The notes: generated by a model not told the origin, from the sequence alone. Shown: positions 42,861 to 52,897, counted from the first letter of the stretch. The stretch: DNA of 64,000 bases from Meridianimarinicoccus sp. MJW13 (GCF_014901205.1 NZ_JACNMU010000008.1:124001-188000), one strand, 5' to 3'. Made by a program: numbers and translations.

Positions 42861-44173
42861 CAGTTCTCCTCGTCCGGGACAGGCCGCGGGGATGTCTTCG
42901 GGCAACGTCCATTTCGTGCAGTCTTGCATGAAAATCTCGGGAAAACACGCTTGGCGCGGGTCAGGCAAAACACCCCACGGCGTGCGCCCCCCGGTACGAG
43001 ACTTGCACCGTTCGCCTGACGAACCGTTGCCAGGACATCGTCGTGGGGATCCTGACCCGCAGGGTCAATGGCACCCAAGAGTTGCAACACCATCCCCGGC
43101 GGCTTTTACGGTGAGACGGCGCTACCTTTTGACAAGGCCGCGACGACGCCAAGGATGGTGTTGCGGCCTGGTCGCGGGCGAGACCCATGGACCCATCGAG
43201 AAAAAGACTGTGACGGGAAAGAACCGTGGACGGATAGGGTGATCGCCGCCACCGACGTCGCCGACCTGCGCCGTCGTGGCGATCACACGGTCGCAATACC
43301 TGAATCGGAAATGTATTTATTCCAGGCAAAGCAAGCTTCATTGTCATTCCCGCCACACACCATTTCTCCCACCCGGTAATATCGGCATCAACCCCTACAT
43401 CAAAGGCGACCTCCCCTTCCTCAATGACTCGCGAATTGGCGCGCCCGAACCTTGGCGAATGTGGGTTTGAGGCAACTGTACGTGGTATTCTGAGGTCTTG
43501 GCTTTCTGGCGACACCCGCCGCGATGGCACAGCCCGGTCCGATGACGTCTTACATCGCGGGGCCTCAAGCGCTCCAGCCCGGCTCAGAAGTCTATAAAAG
43601 GATGGGTATCTGGCTTGCGTGCTGTCGCGGGGGGCCCACCGCACGGGCGGCTGATGACGGACGCGGCCCGGGTTGGCAGGACAGGCAACCAGACGGGCAG
43701 CGATTGAATTAAAATCTCCCGGCAACAATACCTTGGAGCGAAGGAACGACAACCCTGGCCTGCGCCTGCCCCCCACGTTCCGGATATGGACCGCTCACTC
43801 AAGCAGGCAGGATGTTGATCAGGGCTATGCTTGATCTGAGCCGCCTCTGATCGGGTCCACACGCGCCACCGCTTGTGTCCCTATGCCAGTGTTTCCGGCA
43901 ATACCAGCGGCTCACCGGGAGCTGGGATGCCGTTCGTCACACCAGTCAAAGTCGCCGTTGCGGACGCCAAAACGCGTGGATAAAGAGAAATAATAGATAT
44001 CTGATTTATTGGTTTTCCTGCCCGCGCAATAACCTGTGAATTTTTCGCCTTCCGCCAAACACCTGCCCAATCTTGATCGATCCATGCGTTAATAATTTCT
44101 CACATTTTTGTAATGACCCATAGCCCCAAGTGTATTCTCTGCGGACATTCACAACAATGCAGGGGTAAAGACG
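42861..44173. other. 1.3-kb region without a convincing gene
   Basis: No frame has a good ribosome site and a recognisable product. Structures seen: a 12-bp exact inverted repeat GCAACACCATCC (43084-43095)/GGATGGTGTTGC (43153-43164); a hairpin TGATCGCC/GGCGATCA (43240-43285); and a marked fall in GC from about 43970 to 44160, which is the leader of the FG-GAP gene. Frames in 42960-43240 look like random GC-rich reading. It may hold remnants of a small mobile element. Confidence 0.4.
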
Positions 44174-46219
44174 ATGGCAGATCCTATTGTAATCGATCCC
44201 GGAACACCCTTTGACGACACCGTCCTTGGCCTCAGAAATGATGATCTTCTTGCGGGCGGTGCTGGCAGCGATCGGGTTGCGGGCAAACGCGGCGATGATG
44301 TTCTGGTCTATGATGTTGAACTGAACGAAGGGTTCAGGGATCTGTATGACGGCGGCATCGGCTATGACACGCTGCGGCTGGAAATGACTGGCGACACATG
44401 GCTCGATCCGGATGTTCAGGCTGAAATTGCCGCCTATTACGCCTTTCTGGACGATCAGACGGCAGGCGGCACCACCGATGCCGACAAGACCTTCTTCACC
44501 TTCTCATGCTTTGACCTGCGCGTCACCCGAATGGAAAACCTTGAGATCCTGGTCGATGGCGTGCCGTCGGACGACTGGACGCCACTGCCGGCTAGTTTCG
44601 GCTTCGTGCTGGCCGGGATCAACGCGGGCGACTACGCCGGTATTTCGGTTTCCTCGGCAGGGGACGTCAACGGGGATGGCATCGACGACATCCTGATCGG
44701 AGGCCGCTACGCCGCAGGCACCGGCGAAGCCTATGTGATCTTCGGCAAGAACACGGGCTCAGAAGGGGACTTCACCACTTCGATCGATCTGGCCTCGCTT
44801 GGGGCCGGCGATGGCAGCACCGGCTTTGTTCTGACCGGGATCGATGCCGGTGACTTCGCGGGCATTTCCGTTGCTTCCGCCGGGGATGTGAACGGGGATG
44901 GCATCGACGACATGGTGATCGGGGCCCATGGCGCCGACCAATCCAGCGCCTACGATGCCGGAGAAAGCTATGTGGTCTTCGGCAAGGACACCGCCGTCGC
45001 GGGCGATTTCGCGGCCTCGATAGATCTGGGCAGTCTGGATGGCACCACGGGTTTCGTTGTGACCGGACTCCTCTACACCGACTACAGCGGTTGGTCTGTT
45101 GCCTCGGCCGGGGATGTGAACGGTGACGGTATCGATGACATCCTGATCGGGGCTTTCGGGGCCGATCAGGCCGGTACTTTCAACGCAGGTGGGGCATATA
45201 TTGTCTTCGGCAAGGACACCGCTGTTGAGGGTGATTTTGCCGCTTCCATGGATCTTGCCAGCCTGAATGGCAGCAACGGTTTTGCGCTGACCGGGATCGA
45301 TGCCTTCGACTATACCGGCTATTCGGTCGCCGCCGCCGGAGATATCAACGGCGACGGCATCGATGACATCCTGATCGGATCCACGTCCGCCGACCGGCCG
45401 GGCACGCTCAGTTCGGGCGAAACCTATGTTGTTTTCGGCAAGGACACCGCCGTCGCGGGCAACTTCGCCGCCTCGATCGATCTGGCGTCTTTTGCAGCGG
45501 GCGACGGCAGCACCGGCTTCGTTCTGACCGGGATCGACAGCTATGACTACAGCGGCGTGTCTGTTGCTGCCGCCGGCGATGTGAACGGCGACGGTTTCGA
45601 TGACATCGTGATCGGGGCCTACGGAGGCGATACCGCCGGCACCCAGAATGTGGGCGAGACCTATGTGGTGTTTGGCAAGGACACCAGCGTGACGGGTGAT
45701 TTCGCGGCCTCTATCGATCTGGCCAATCTCGATGGCAGCATGGGCTTCGTGCTGACCGGGGTAGATGCAGAAGATGAGAGCGGGATCTCCGTAGCCTCTG
45801 CCGGGGATGTGAACGGCGATGGCATCGATGACATCCTGATCGGCGGCTACCGGGCCGACCAGACGACCGGGGTTGATGCTGGCGAAAGCTACCTGGTCTT
45901 TGGCAAGGACACGGGGTTTGCTGCCTCGGTGGATCTGGCCAGTCTGAATGGCGCGGACGGGTTCGTGTTCAAGGGGATCGGTGCCGGAGACTACAGCGGG
46001 TATTCCGTGGCCGCAGCCGGAGATGTGAACGGTGACGGCATCGACGACATCCTGATCGGTGCCGGCCAGGCCGACACGGCAGCCGGCGCCGATACCGGTG
46101 AAAGCTATCTGGTGTTCGGCGGGACCACCTTGCTGGCTGCTTTCGATGCGGCAGATGGGGTCAGCGATGGCGCCATCGACCTGGCGTTGATCGGCACGGA
46201 CCCGATGGCCTTCGTCTGA
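44174..46219 (+). CDS. FG-GAP repeat protein with short RTX-like start (seven-bladed propeller)
   Basis: A 681-residue acidic protein with no classical signal peptide. Residues about 15-47 contain a single RTX-like segment (NDDLLAGGAGSDRVAGKRGD), suggesting type I secretion. From residue 141 to about 650 there are seven repeats of 70-78 residues, each with GDVNGDGIDDILIG (calcium-binding DxNxDGxxD loop) and ending SYVVFGK or similar; seven such units make a complete integrin-alpha-like beta-propeller. The end (DLALIGTDPMAFV) may be a secretion signal. AT-rich leader upstream. Likely a cell-surface or secreted calcium-binding adhesin; binding partner unknown. Confidence 0.85.
   Translation: MADPIVIDPGTPFDDTVLGLRNDDLLAGGAGSDRVAGKRGDDVLVYDVELNEGFRDLYDGGIGYDTLRLEMTGDTWLDPDVQAEIAAYYAFLDDQTAGGTTDADKTFFTFSCFDLRVTRMENLEILVDGVPSDDWTPLPASFGFVLAGINAGDYAGISVSSAGDVNGDGIDDILIGGRYAAGTGEAYVIFGKNTGSEGDFTTSIDLASLGAGDGSTGFVLTGIDAGDFAGISVASAGDVNGDGIDDMVIGAHGADQSSAYDAGESYVVFGKDTAVAGDFAASIDLGSLDGTTGFVVTGLLYTDYSGWSVASAGDVNGDGIDDILIGAFGADQAGTFNAGGAYIVFGKDTAVEGDFAASMDLASLNGSNGFALTGIDAFDYTGYSVAAAGDINGDGIDDILIGSTSADRPGTLSSGETYVVFGKDTAVAGNFAASIDLASFAAGDGSTGFVLTGIDSYDYSGVSVAAAGDVNGDGFDDIVIGAYGGDTAGTQNVGETYVVFGKDTSVTGDFAASIDLANLDGSMGFVLTGVDAEDESGISVASAGDVNGDGIDDILIGGYRADQTTGVDAGESYLVFGKDTGFAASVDLASLNGADGFVFKGIGAGDYSGYSVAAAGDVNGDGIDDILIGAGQADTAAGADTGESYLVFGGTTLLAAFDAADGVSDGAIDLALIGTDPMAFV
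44594..46122 (+). repeat. Seven tandem FG-GAP coding repeats
   Basis: Seven units of 210-234 bp inside the preceding gene. The most conserved block encodes AGDVNGDGIDDILIG and recurs at about 44658, 44877, 45105, 45339, 45573, 45798 and 46017. The units differ by point changes, so the array is old rather than newly duplicated. Confidence 0.85.
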
Positions 46220-46222
46220 CCG

Positions 46223-46253
46223 GTCTGGCCCCGGCGCACATCCGGGGCCAGAC
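46223..46253. terminator. Strong hairpin between convergent FG-GAP and SulP genes
   Basis: GTCTGGCCCCGG (46223-46234) and CCGGGGCCAGAC (46242-46253) form a perfect 12-bp stem with a 7-base loop, directly after the FG-GAP stop. No T-run, but probably a bidirectional terminator. Confidence 0.6.
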
Positions 46254-46391
46254 ACACGGTTGCATTTGGCCGAGGTGACGCAGGGGGGGAAGCTGCCGCA
46301 CAGTTTTGCTGCATGGTGGGATTTCTGGTGCGCCGGACCCCGGACGCTCACACACAGCGGCTTTGGTGGTTCGTATCCGGGATAAGCCCGG

Positions 46392-48161
46392 TCAAGGCGC
46401 CACTGCCCCCGGTTTCTGGGCGCATTCCACAAAGACCCTCAGCTTGCAGTCCTTGCAAATATCATCGTCGGCGGCCGCAACCGCGACACTGATCGCTTCG
46501 CCCTTGTTGTTGTGGAGATTGCCTTTCCCCAGTTCATCAAAGACATGCAATCGCTTCAATATTCGCAGCGAAGGCGCGTTGGTCGTGAAGATATGGAAAT
46601 CCGCCCCTGCCTTTCGCGCCCGTCGTATTTCTTTCAGCAGCAGGCCGGCCCCTGACAGGTCGATCTTCCACAACCCCTTCAAGCCCATAAGCTTGGTCTT
46701 CGGCACCGGGCTGGCGGCTTCCGCATTTCGGAACTGCTGCTCTACATTTTCGACAGAGGCAAAGAACAGCGGGCCGTCCACCCGGATCACCGAGATTTGC
46801 GGACATTCGGGCAAGCCATAGGTTGCCGCGTTCTTGAACACCCGTCTGCCGTTGATGGTGGTCGGCGAACCCACAGCCACGATGGGATGGGCGCTGTCAT
46901 AAAGAAAGACGCACAGCGACGTGATAACGCCAACGACGATGGCAAGGTCGAGTTCGGTAAAGATCCCGGTCAGGAAAGTGGCCGCCAGAATTGCCGTTTC
47001 GCTCCGGTTGGAAGTCAGCACATGACGAATTTCGCCGAAGTTGATCAGCCTGTAGGACACGAACAGGATCACCCCCGCCATGGCCGGGACAGGCACGTAT
47101 TCCAGGTACGGGGCCAACACCCATAGCAGGACAACCAGAAATCCGGCCGCGAAGATCGTGGAAACAGGCGTCTGCGCGCCCGCATCCGCGTTGAGGCCAG
47201 ACCGCGTAAACGAGCCCGAACCGGCATAGCATTGAAAGAAAGAGCCAACCGCGTTGGACAGCCCCTGCCCCACCATCTCCTGGCTGGAATCATAGGGTTC
47301 ATCCCGACGCAGCGCAAAGGATCGACCGATGGAGATCGCTTCAAGGAGACCCACGAAGGCGACCGTGGCGGCAACGGGCAGAAGTTCTGCAAGCAGCGCG
47401 AACGACATGTCCGGTGCGCCGATGCTTGGCACGATGGACCCCAGCGGGGCGAACATCGCCACCCCCTGTGCCGGTGCGTTCAACAGCCAGGCCACGCCCG
47501 ACCCAACGGCCAGCGCGATGATATAAGACGGTATCTTCTTGCTGAACTTCGACAGCGCGATCAGCGTCAGGATCGTCGCCCCCGAAATGATCACGGCGGT
47601 GGCGTTGATCTGGCCGACATGCGCGCCCACGTGAAGCAGGCGTTCGAAAACGCCCCCACCGCCACCCTTTTCAAGGCCAAGTGCACCGCCGATCTGGCTG
47701 GCCGCGATCAACAGGGCCGCAGCGGCGGTAAATCCGATCAGAACCGAATGGGAGATGAAGGAAATCAACCCGCCCAGCTTGAACACGCCCGCGATGATCT
47801 GGATCACCCCGACCATCAGCGTAAGCGTGAAAACCATGGCGATATAGGTCTCGGTCCCCGGGGCCGCGAATTGCGACATGGACGCAAAGATCACCGCAGA
47901 TATCGCTGTGGTCGGGCCGGAAACCATGATCATCGACGATCCCCAGATCCCGGCGATCAAGGCAACGACGACGGCCGTGAACAGGCCGAATTCCGGGGGC
48001 AGCCCCGCAATGATGGCAAAGGCCACACCCTGCGGCAGAACGATTGCCGCATTGGTCAGACCGGCAATCGCATCGGCCTTGAGCGTGTCACCATTGACCA
48101 CCCAAAACCATGGGCGGACGGGGCTCAGTGATGAAAGCAATGCGGTCAGCCGATGGTGCAT
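46392..48161 (-). CDS. SulP family anion transporter with STAS domain
   Basis: A 589-residue membrane protein with about 12-14 helices (AIAGLTNAAIVLPQGVAFA, the SulP signature region SMIMVSGPTTAISAV) and a C-terminal STAS domain (about 435-560). After the STAS domain it has an extra tail with a CxxC pair (DDDICKDCKLRVFVEC), an uncommon addition that may bind metal or sense redox state. SulP proteins carry sulfate, bicarbonate or dicarboxylates. It is the last gene of the minus-strand operon that begins with a TRAP importer and includes a sulfatase, making sulfate the likely ion. Confidence 0.88.
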   Translation of the reverse strand: MHHRLTALLSSLSPVRPWFWVVNGDTLKADAIAGLTNAAIVLPQGVAFAIIAGLPPEFGLFTAVVVALIAGIWGSSMIMVSGPTTAISAVIFASMSQFAAPGTETYIAMVFTLTLMVGVIQIIAGVFKLGGLISFISHSVLIGFTAAAALLIAASQIGGALGLEKGGGGGVFERLLHVGAHVGQINATAVIISGATILTLIALSKFSKKIPSYIIALAVGSGVAWLLNAPAQGVAMFAPLGSIVPSIGAPDMSFALLAELLPVAATVAFVGLLEAISIGRSFALRRDEPYDSSQEMVGQGLSNAVGSFFQCYAGSGSFTRSGLNADAGAQTPVSTIFAAGFLVVLLWVLAPYLEYVPVPAMAGVILFVSYRLINFGEIRHVLTSNRSETAILAATFLTGIFTELDLAIVVGVITSLCVFLYDSAHPIVAVGSPTTINGRRVFKNAATYGLPECPQISVIRVDGPLFFASVENVEQQFRNAEAASPVPKTKLMGLKGLWKIDLSGAGLLLKEIRRARKAGADFHIFTTNAPSLRILKRLHVFDELGKGNLHNNKGEAISVAVAAADDDICKDCKLRVFVECAQKPGAVAP

Positions 48162-48206
48162 AAGGGGGTCCCGAACTGGTGCGACAGGCGTTTCAAGCCA
48201 GAAGGA

Positions 48207-49835
48207 TCAGCCTTTCTGTCGATCCCGATCTGCCGCAAGCGCGGCTGACAGGTCTGCTTCGGTGGGAAATCCGATGATGACCCCAGCCTTCGCTTCGCCC
48301 AGGTCCGCCCCGCGTCTTTCGATCTCGGCATCGGACATGGTCGTGCGCTGGCTGGTGCGCCGGGTCCATTGAAAGAACAACTTTTGCAGCCGCTCACATT
48401 CTTCCGCATGTTCGGGTTTGCCGCCAAGGTCGTTGAACTCCTCCGGGTCGGCCTCCAGATCGTACAACATCGGGCGGAACCCTTCGGCAAAGATGTATTT
48501 CCAGCGCCCATCGAACAGCATTGTCAGCTTGGCTTCGGAAACCCCGACCCCAAGGCGGCGGCGGGCCTGGCGGAAGGAATAGTCGTACTCCGACACGACG
48601 AAATCCCGCACCGAGGCACATGAGCCGTGCATCATCGGCCGCAGGGATTTGCCTTCGATGATGTGGCTGACCTCCTGTCCACCGAAGTAGTCGAGGATTG
48701 TGGGCACCACGTCGATCGCCTCGACCAGGGCGTCAGACACCGTGCCGCGCGTCGCGTCGGCCTCTGCGCTGGGGTCCACCACGATCAGCGGGATACGCGC
48801 GGACGGATCGTGAAACAGTTCCTTTTCACCCATCCAGTGATCGCCCAGGTAATCGCCGTGGTCGGAGGTGAAGACAATCATCGTCTCGTCGGTCAGGCCC
48901 TGCGCCTCTAGAAAGGCCATCAGCTCGCCCATCTGATCGTCGATCTGCTTGATCAGCCCCATGTAGGCCCCGATGACCTTGGTGCGGGTGGTCGCATTGG
49001 TAAAGGCCTTCGACACCCGCTCTTCCATGAAGGCGCCGAACACGGGGTGCGGGTCGTTTCGTTCCGCGTCGCTGCGCAGCACGGGCATGTGCGTTTCGGG
49101 CGGGTACATGTCGTGATAGGGTGCCGGCACAATATAGGGCCAATGAGGCTTGATATAGCTCAGGTGGAGGCACCAGGGGCTGTCGCCGGCCTCGCGGATG
49201 AAATCCATCGCGCGGCGGGTGATATAGGGGGTTTCGCTTTCCTCGTCGGCGGCGCGCGCCTTGAGGTCGGAATTGTCAAGGAACCAGCCACTGAGGATGT
49301 TGCCGTCTTCATCCTCTCCGCTGTTGGCCACAGAGTCCCAGGGGTTTTCATCCTCCCAGCCACGGTCCTTCATGTATTGATCGTAGTTCTTGTTGCGCTT
49401 GCCATAGCTGGTGCTGGGATGCAGCCCGTCGTCGCGCTCGTAGGGTTCGAACCCGCACTCCGAGACCAGGGCACCGATGGTGCTGTCGGGCGCGAGACCA
49501 AGGCGTTTCATCCCGTCCGCATCAGCGGTCATATGGGTCTTGCCGCAAAGCGCCGTGCGAACTCCCAGGGGGCGCAAGTGATCGCCCAGGGTCATCTCGC
49601 CGACCTTGAGCGGCACGTTGTTCCATGTGGACCCGTGCGAGCTGACATACCGCCCGGTGTAGAACGACATCCGGCTTGGCCCACAGATGGTGGATTGCAC
49701 GTACGCACGATCAAAGCGCACGCCGCGTTTGGCCAAGGCGTCAATGTGCGGTGTCTCGATGCCTGGATGCCCCGCACAGGACAGGTAGTCCCACCGAAGC
49801 TGATCACACATGATAAAGAGCACGTTTTTTGACAT
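48207..49835 (-). CDS. Cytoplasmic sulfatase (type I, CxPSR) / phosphonate-ester hydrolase family
   Basis: A 542-residue alkaline-phosphatase-fold hydrolase. The nucleophile motif is C51-G-P-S-R55 in STICGPSRMSFYTGR; Cys51 would be changed to formylglycine. Metal-site residues include Asp11 (IMCDQLRWD) and Asp-His in FTSDHGDYLGDH. There is no signal peptide, so it acts in the cytoplasm, like choline sulfatase and phosphonate monoester hydrolases. ATG 49835 (MSKNVLFIMCD) is the family start. The TAXI-TRAP importer upstream would deliver its substrate and SulP downstream would handle released sulfate. Sulfate versus phosphonate ester cannot be decided from sequence alone. Confidence 0.85.
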   Translation of the reverse strand: MSKNVLFIMCDQLRWDYLSCAGHPGIETPHIDALAKRGVRFDRAYVQSTICGPSRMSFYTGRYVSSHGSTWNNVPLKVGEMTLGDHLRPLGVRTALCGKTHMTADADGMKRLGLAPDSTIGALVSECGFEPYERDDGLHPSTSYGKRNKNYDQYMKDRGWEDENPWDSVANSGEDEDGNILSGWFLDNSDLKARAADEESETPYITRRAMDFIREAGDSPWCLHLSYIKPHWPYIVPAPYHDMYPPETHMPVLRSDAERNDPHPVFGAFMEERVSKAFTNATTRTKVIGAYMGLIKQIDDQMGELMAFLEAQGLTDETMIVFTSDHGDYLGDHWMGEKELFHDPSARIPLIVVDPSAEADATRGTVSDALVEAIDVVPTILDYFGGQEVSHIIEGKSLRPMMHGSCASVRDFVVSEYDYSFRQARRRLGVGVSEAKLTMLFDGRWKYIFAEGFRPMLYDLEADPEEFNDLGGKPEHAEECERLQKLFFQWTRRTSQRTTMSDAEIERRGADLGEAKAGVIIGFPTEADLSAALAADRDRQKG

Positions 49836-49908
49836 GGGACTATCCGGGTCAGAAAGTTGAAGGGGAGCAGGCAAATGGCCGGGGCCGCAGAGACCCCGGC
49901 CGTCCAGA

Positions 49909-50940
49909 TCAGCCTTTGGCGGCTTCCGGGATCTCTACGCCCAACTCGGTAAGCGCGCGCAGGGCGCCGGGGTGCAGTTCCAGGTTGATATCCTGCACGG
50001 CACCTTGCGGCGTGATGGCCCGCATCCAGGGCGAACTTTGCCCGGCTTCTTGCACGCCGGCATAGAACGCCTTGGTCATCCGATAGATCATCTCTTCATC
50101 AGCGTCCTTGTTCGTCACGATGCCCACGGTGACGCCCAGGGTGGTGACGTCGCCTTCGTTGATTTGATTTTCCCCGTAAGCGCCCGCCGGCAGCGTGGCC
50201 GCGCTGAAGCCCGGACGGCCCACTAGTGCCTGCACGCCTTCGCTTTCCAGCGCTTCTGCGGGAATGCCAAGGAAGCGGATTTCATTGGTCACGGCGATCT
50301 GCGTCAAGGCCGGGCTTGGGGCGTTGGTCGGGTTGCAATAGACGTCGATGTTGCCGTCCTGGAAGGCAGCGGCAGCGGCGTCCCAGCCCAGGGTGACGGC
50401 TTCGTAGTCCGTTCCCGCCTCAAGACCTGCGACCGCTTTGAACAGCCGCTCCATCGTGGTGTAGGCCGCACCGCCCGGAGGTCCAAGGAAGACGCGCTTG
50501 CCAGCAATCTGGTCTATGGATGTAATGCCGGACGAGCCATAGACGGCGATGTGATAGACCCCCATCGGGAAGTTCAGCACCGTGCGCAGGTTGTTGACCA
50601 GTTCGGGGGCTTGATCGATCTTTTCGTACATCGCGGCCTGGCGACGCATCAAGGAGTGGATGACGGGCGAGGACATGCAGAAATCGCTGCGGCCCATGGC
50701 GACTTCCAGAACGTGACGTGTTGCGGCGCCAGTGGCGTTCAGCTGGATTTCATAGTCCGGCAGCGCGCCGTTCACGATGTTCACAAAGGTCGTCATCACA
50801 AGGTTCGGGCTTGTGCCCGGCCCCAGCGTGGACATGCGCAGCAGTTCCTTGGCAAAGGCCACACGGGGCATCGCGGCGAATGCGGCGGCTCCTGCGGCAG
50901 TGCCCAGCAGCGACCGGCGGGTCAGGGATACATTGTTCAT
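49909..50940 (-). CDS. TAXI family TRAP transporter solute-binding protein
   Basis: A 343-residue periplasmic binding protein of the TAXI type. The N-terminus has a twin-arginine motif (LTRRSLLGTAAG), so it is probably exported folded by Tat, cleaved near VAFA. Typical segments are MSTLGPGTSPNLVM, MGVYHIAVYGSSG and KRVFLGPPGGAAYTTME. TAXI proteins bind small carboxylates such as glutamate or other anions. It lies 19 bp after the fused permease gene and 73 bp before the sulfatase gene. Confidence 0.9.
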   Translation of the reverse strand: MNNVSLTRRSLLGTAAGAAAFAAMPRVAFAKELLRMSTLGPGTSPNLVMTTFVNIVNGALPDYEIQLNATGAATRHVLEVAMGRSDFCMSSPVIHSLMRRQAAMYEKIDQAPELVNNLRTVLNFPMGVYHIAVYGSSGITSIDQIAGKRVFLGPPGGAAYTTMERLFKAVAGLEAGTDYEAVTLGWDAAAAAFQDGNIDVYCNPTNAPSPALTQIAVTNEIRFLGIPAEALESEGVQALVGRPGFSAATLPAGAYGENQINEGDVTTLGVTVGIVTNKDADEEMIYRMTKAFYAGVQEAGQSSPWMRAITPQGAVQDINLELHPGALRALTELGVEIPEAAKG

Positions 50941-50959
50941 GGGTAGTTCCTCCTCTGGA

Positions 50960-52819
50960 TTAGGACTTTTCGGGTGTCAGGAAATTGCCGAAGCGGACAG
51001 CGGACCAAAGTGCCAGCGTGGCTGCGACGGCAATCCACGAAACAAGGGGTCCAAAGAACAACAGGGCAAAGGCCAGGGCAAGGCCGATCGGCGCATAACG
51101 TGCCTTGCCCTTGCCCGGATAGCAGGCGCGCGAGATGTGCAGCACCGCAAGGGTTACAAACAGGATGGACTGTGCCGACTCCATCAGCGGGTAGCCCGTG
51201 CCAAGCAGCATCGCGGGCTGGTAGATGAAGGCGAAGGGGATGACGAAGCCAGGCAGGGCCAGCCGGGATGCTTCCACCGCCGTGCGCATCGCCCCGGCTC
51301 CGGCAATGGGCGCTGCCGCGAATGCTGCAAGTGCAACCGGTGGAGTGACGGCGGACAACACACCGAAATACAGGACGAACATATGGGTGTGAATGATCGG
51401 CACACCAAGTTTCTGCAGGGCCGGCCCCATGACAAGCACGATGATCAGATAGGCGGGCACCGTCGGCATTCCCATGCCAAGAAGCAAGCAGGCCAGTGCC
51501 ATCAGCAACAGCGACACCACCAGTTGTCCGTCGGCATAGCTTGCCACCAAGGAGGCAAACCGCAGCCCGACACCGGTCAGGTTCAGAATGCCGATGATGA
51601 TGCCCACGGCGCCCACGATCACCACCAGCTGCGCCGAGATCATGCCAGCCGAACGAATGAACGTGAGCCAGGATTGCAGGTCCACCAGCAGGCTGGGTTT
51701 CAGCGCGAAGCCAAACACGATGGCAAAGGCGACACCGATAAATCCGGCATAGGCTGGGGACGACCCTCCGACCATGGCCACGACGATTGCGGTCAGGGAC
51801 AGCATGAAGACGATGATCTGCGCCACTTCACGCCAGCCGAAACTCAGCTTGGGCTGTTCGGAGGTGTCGAGGTCCATGTCGCGCGCAGCGCTGGAGGTCG
51901 CCATGAACAGACCCGCGTAATACAGGATCGCAGGAACAGCGGCCGCGACACAGATCGTCAGATACGGTTCGCCCGTGATGTCGGCCATGATGAACGCGAC
52001 CGCACCCATGATGGGCGGGGTAATCTGACCCCCACTTGAGGCCGCGGCCTCGACGGCGCCCGCGAAATGCGCCTTGAAACCGCGCTTCTTGATCAGCGGG
52101 ATCGTGATGACCCCGGTGCCCACGACATTGGCCACGGCACTGCCCGAGATTGTTCCGAACAAGCCGCTGGCAATGGTGGCCGCTGCAGCGGGACCCGAGC
52201 GCACCCGGCCCGTGGCAGCCAGCGCCAGCTTTACCAGCACCTTGTCAATCGTCAGAAATTCCAGGATGGCGCCGAAGATGATGAAGATGAGGATCGTCGA
52301 CACAACGGTGGCCATGGGACGCCCGAACACACCGTCGAAAGAATACCAAAGGACCTGGATCAGTTCCTCTGACGTCATCCCGGCATGACGCATGAAGCCG
52401 GGCGCATACTGCCCGAAGGCGCCATAGATCAGCACCACGGCTGCAACGCCCGCCATGACCATTCCGACCGACCTGCGTGTAAGGTCGATCACGGCAATCA
52501 GCCCCAGGACGCCCAGCCAGATATCCGTGGAGGTCAGAAAATAGAGCCCGGTCTCGATCTCGGCTGCGGCGCGAAAATACTGAAAGACCGCGATGCTCAG
52601 GAAACCGGCGGTGACAAGCGCCAGCACCTTTCCCATGGGGCTGTCGCTGCTGTCGATCTGTGCCAGCAGGATCAGCAGACCGCCGACCAGCAACATGCCG
52701 ACCCGCAGATAGGATTCGCTGAACACGCCAAATACAGAGACGTAGAAAACAACGGCAATAACCAAACCGGACAATGCCAGGTTCAGTCCGGTAACTGATT
52801 TTGAAAGCACGCTTTGCAT
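50960..52819 (-). CDS. TRAP transporter fused permease (DctQ-DctM, TAXI type)
   Basis: A 619-residue membrane protein combining the small four-helix and large twelve-helix TRAP subunits, as usual for TAXI systems. Conserved features of the large domain: ATIASGLFGTISGSAVANVV, AAASSGGQITPPIMGAVAF and LLGMGMPTVPAYLII, plus GVLSAVTPPVALAAFAAAPI. It drives sodium-coupled uptake of the solute carried by the TAXI protein. ATG 52819 (MQSVLSKS) is preferred over 52867. First gene of the operon, facing the IclR regulator. Confidence 0.9.
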   Translation of the reverse strand: MQSVLSKSVTGLNLALSGLVIAVVFYVSVFGVFSESYLRVGMLLVGGLLILLAQIDSSDSPMGKVLALVTAGFLSIAVFQYFRAAAEIETGLYFLTSTDIWLGVLGLIAVIDLTRRSVGMVMAGVAAVVLIYGAFGQYAPGFMRHAGMTSEELIQVLWYSFDGVFGRPMATVVSTILIFIIFGAILEFLTIDKVLVKLALAATGRVRSGPAAAATIASGLFGTISGSAVANVVGTGVITIPLIKKRGFKAHFAGAVEAAASSGGQITPPIMGAVAFIMADITGEPYLTICVAAAVPAILYYAGLFMATSSAARDMDLDTSEQPKLSFGWREVAQIIVFMLSLTAIVVAMVGGSSPAYAGFIGVAFAIVFGFALKPSLLVDLQSWLTFIRSAGMISAQLVVIVGAVGIIIGILNLTGVGLRFASLVASYADGQLVVSLLLMALACLLLGMGMPTVPAYLIIVLVMGPALQKLGVPIIHTHMFVLYFGVLSAVTPPVALAAFAAAPIAGAGAMRTAVEASRLALPGFVIPFAFIYQPAMLLGTGYPLMESAQSILFVTLAVLHISRACYPGKGKARYAPIGLALAFALLFFGPLVSWIAVAATLALWSAVRFGNFLTPEKS

Positions 52820-52897
52820 CGGTTTCCTCTTCCTCTGAATGCGGTGACGAAAAACGTTTCCGCCCACGACGCTCCGTCATGAAGGACTAGACAGGAA

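Noticed and set aside
42623-43093. Small minus-strand frames (77 and 70 codons) upstream of and overlapping the amidohydrolase gene
   Set aside because: They lack ribosome sites and recognisable domains; the signal-peptide start of the amidohydrolase explains the coding signal there.
42960-43110. Transposase remnant after the amidohydrolase gene
   Set aside because: A plus-strand reading (DIVVGILTRRVNGTQELQ) looked slightly like a transposase end, but I could not match it to any specific family.
44594-46122. CRISPR or recent tandem duplication in the repeated DNA
   Set aside because: The units encode aligned FG-GAP protein repeats with different bases; there are no short identical repeats with unique spacers.
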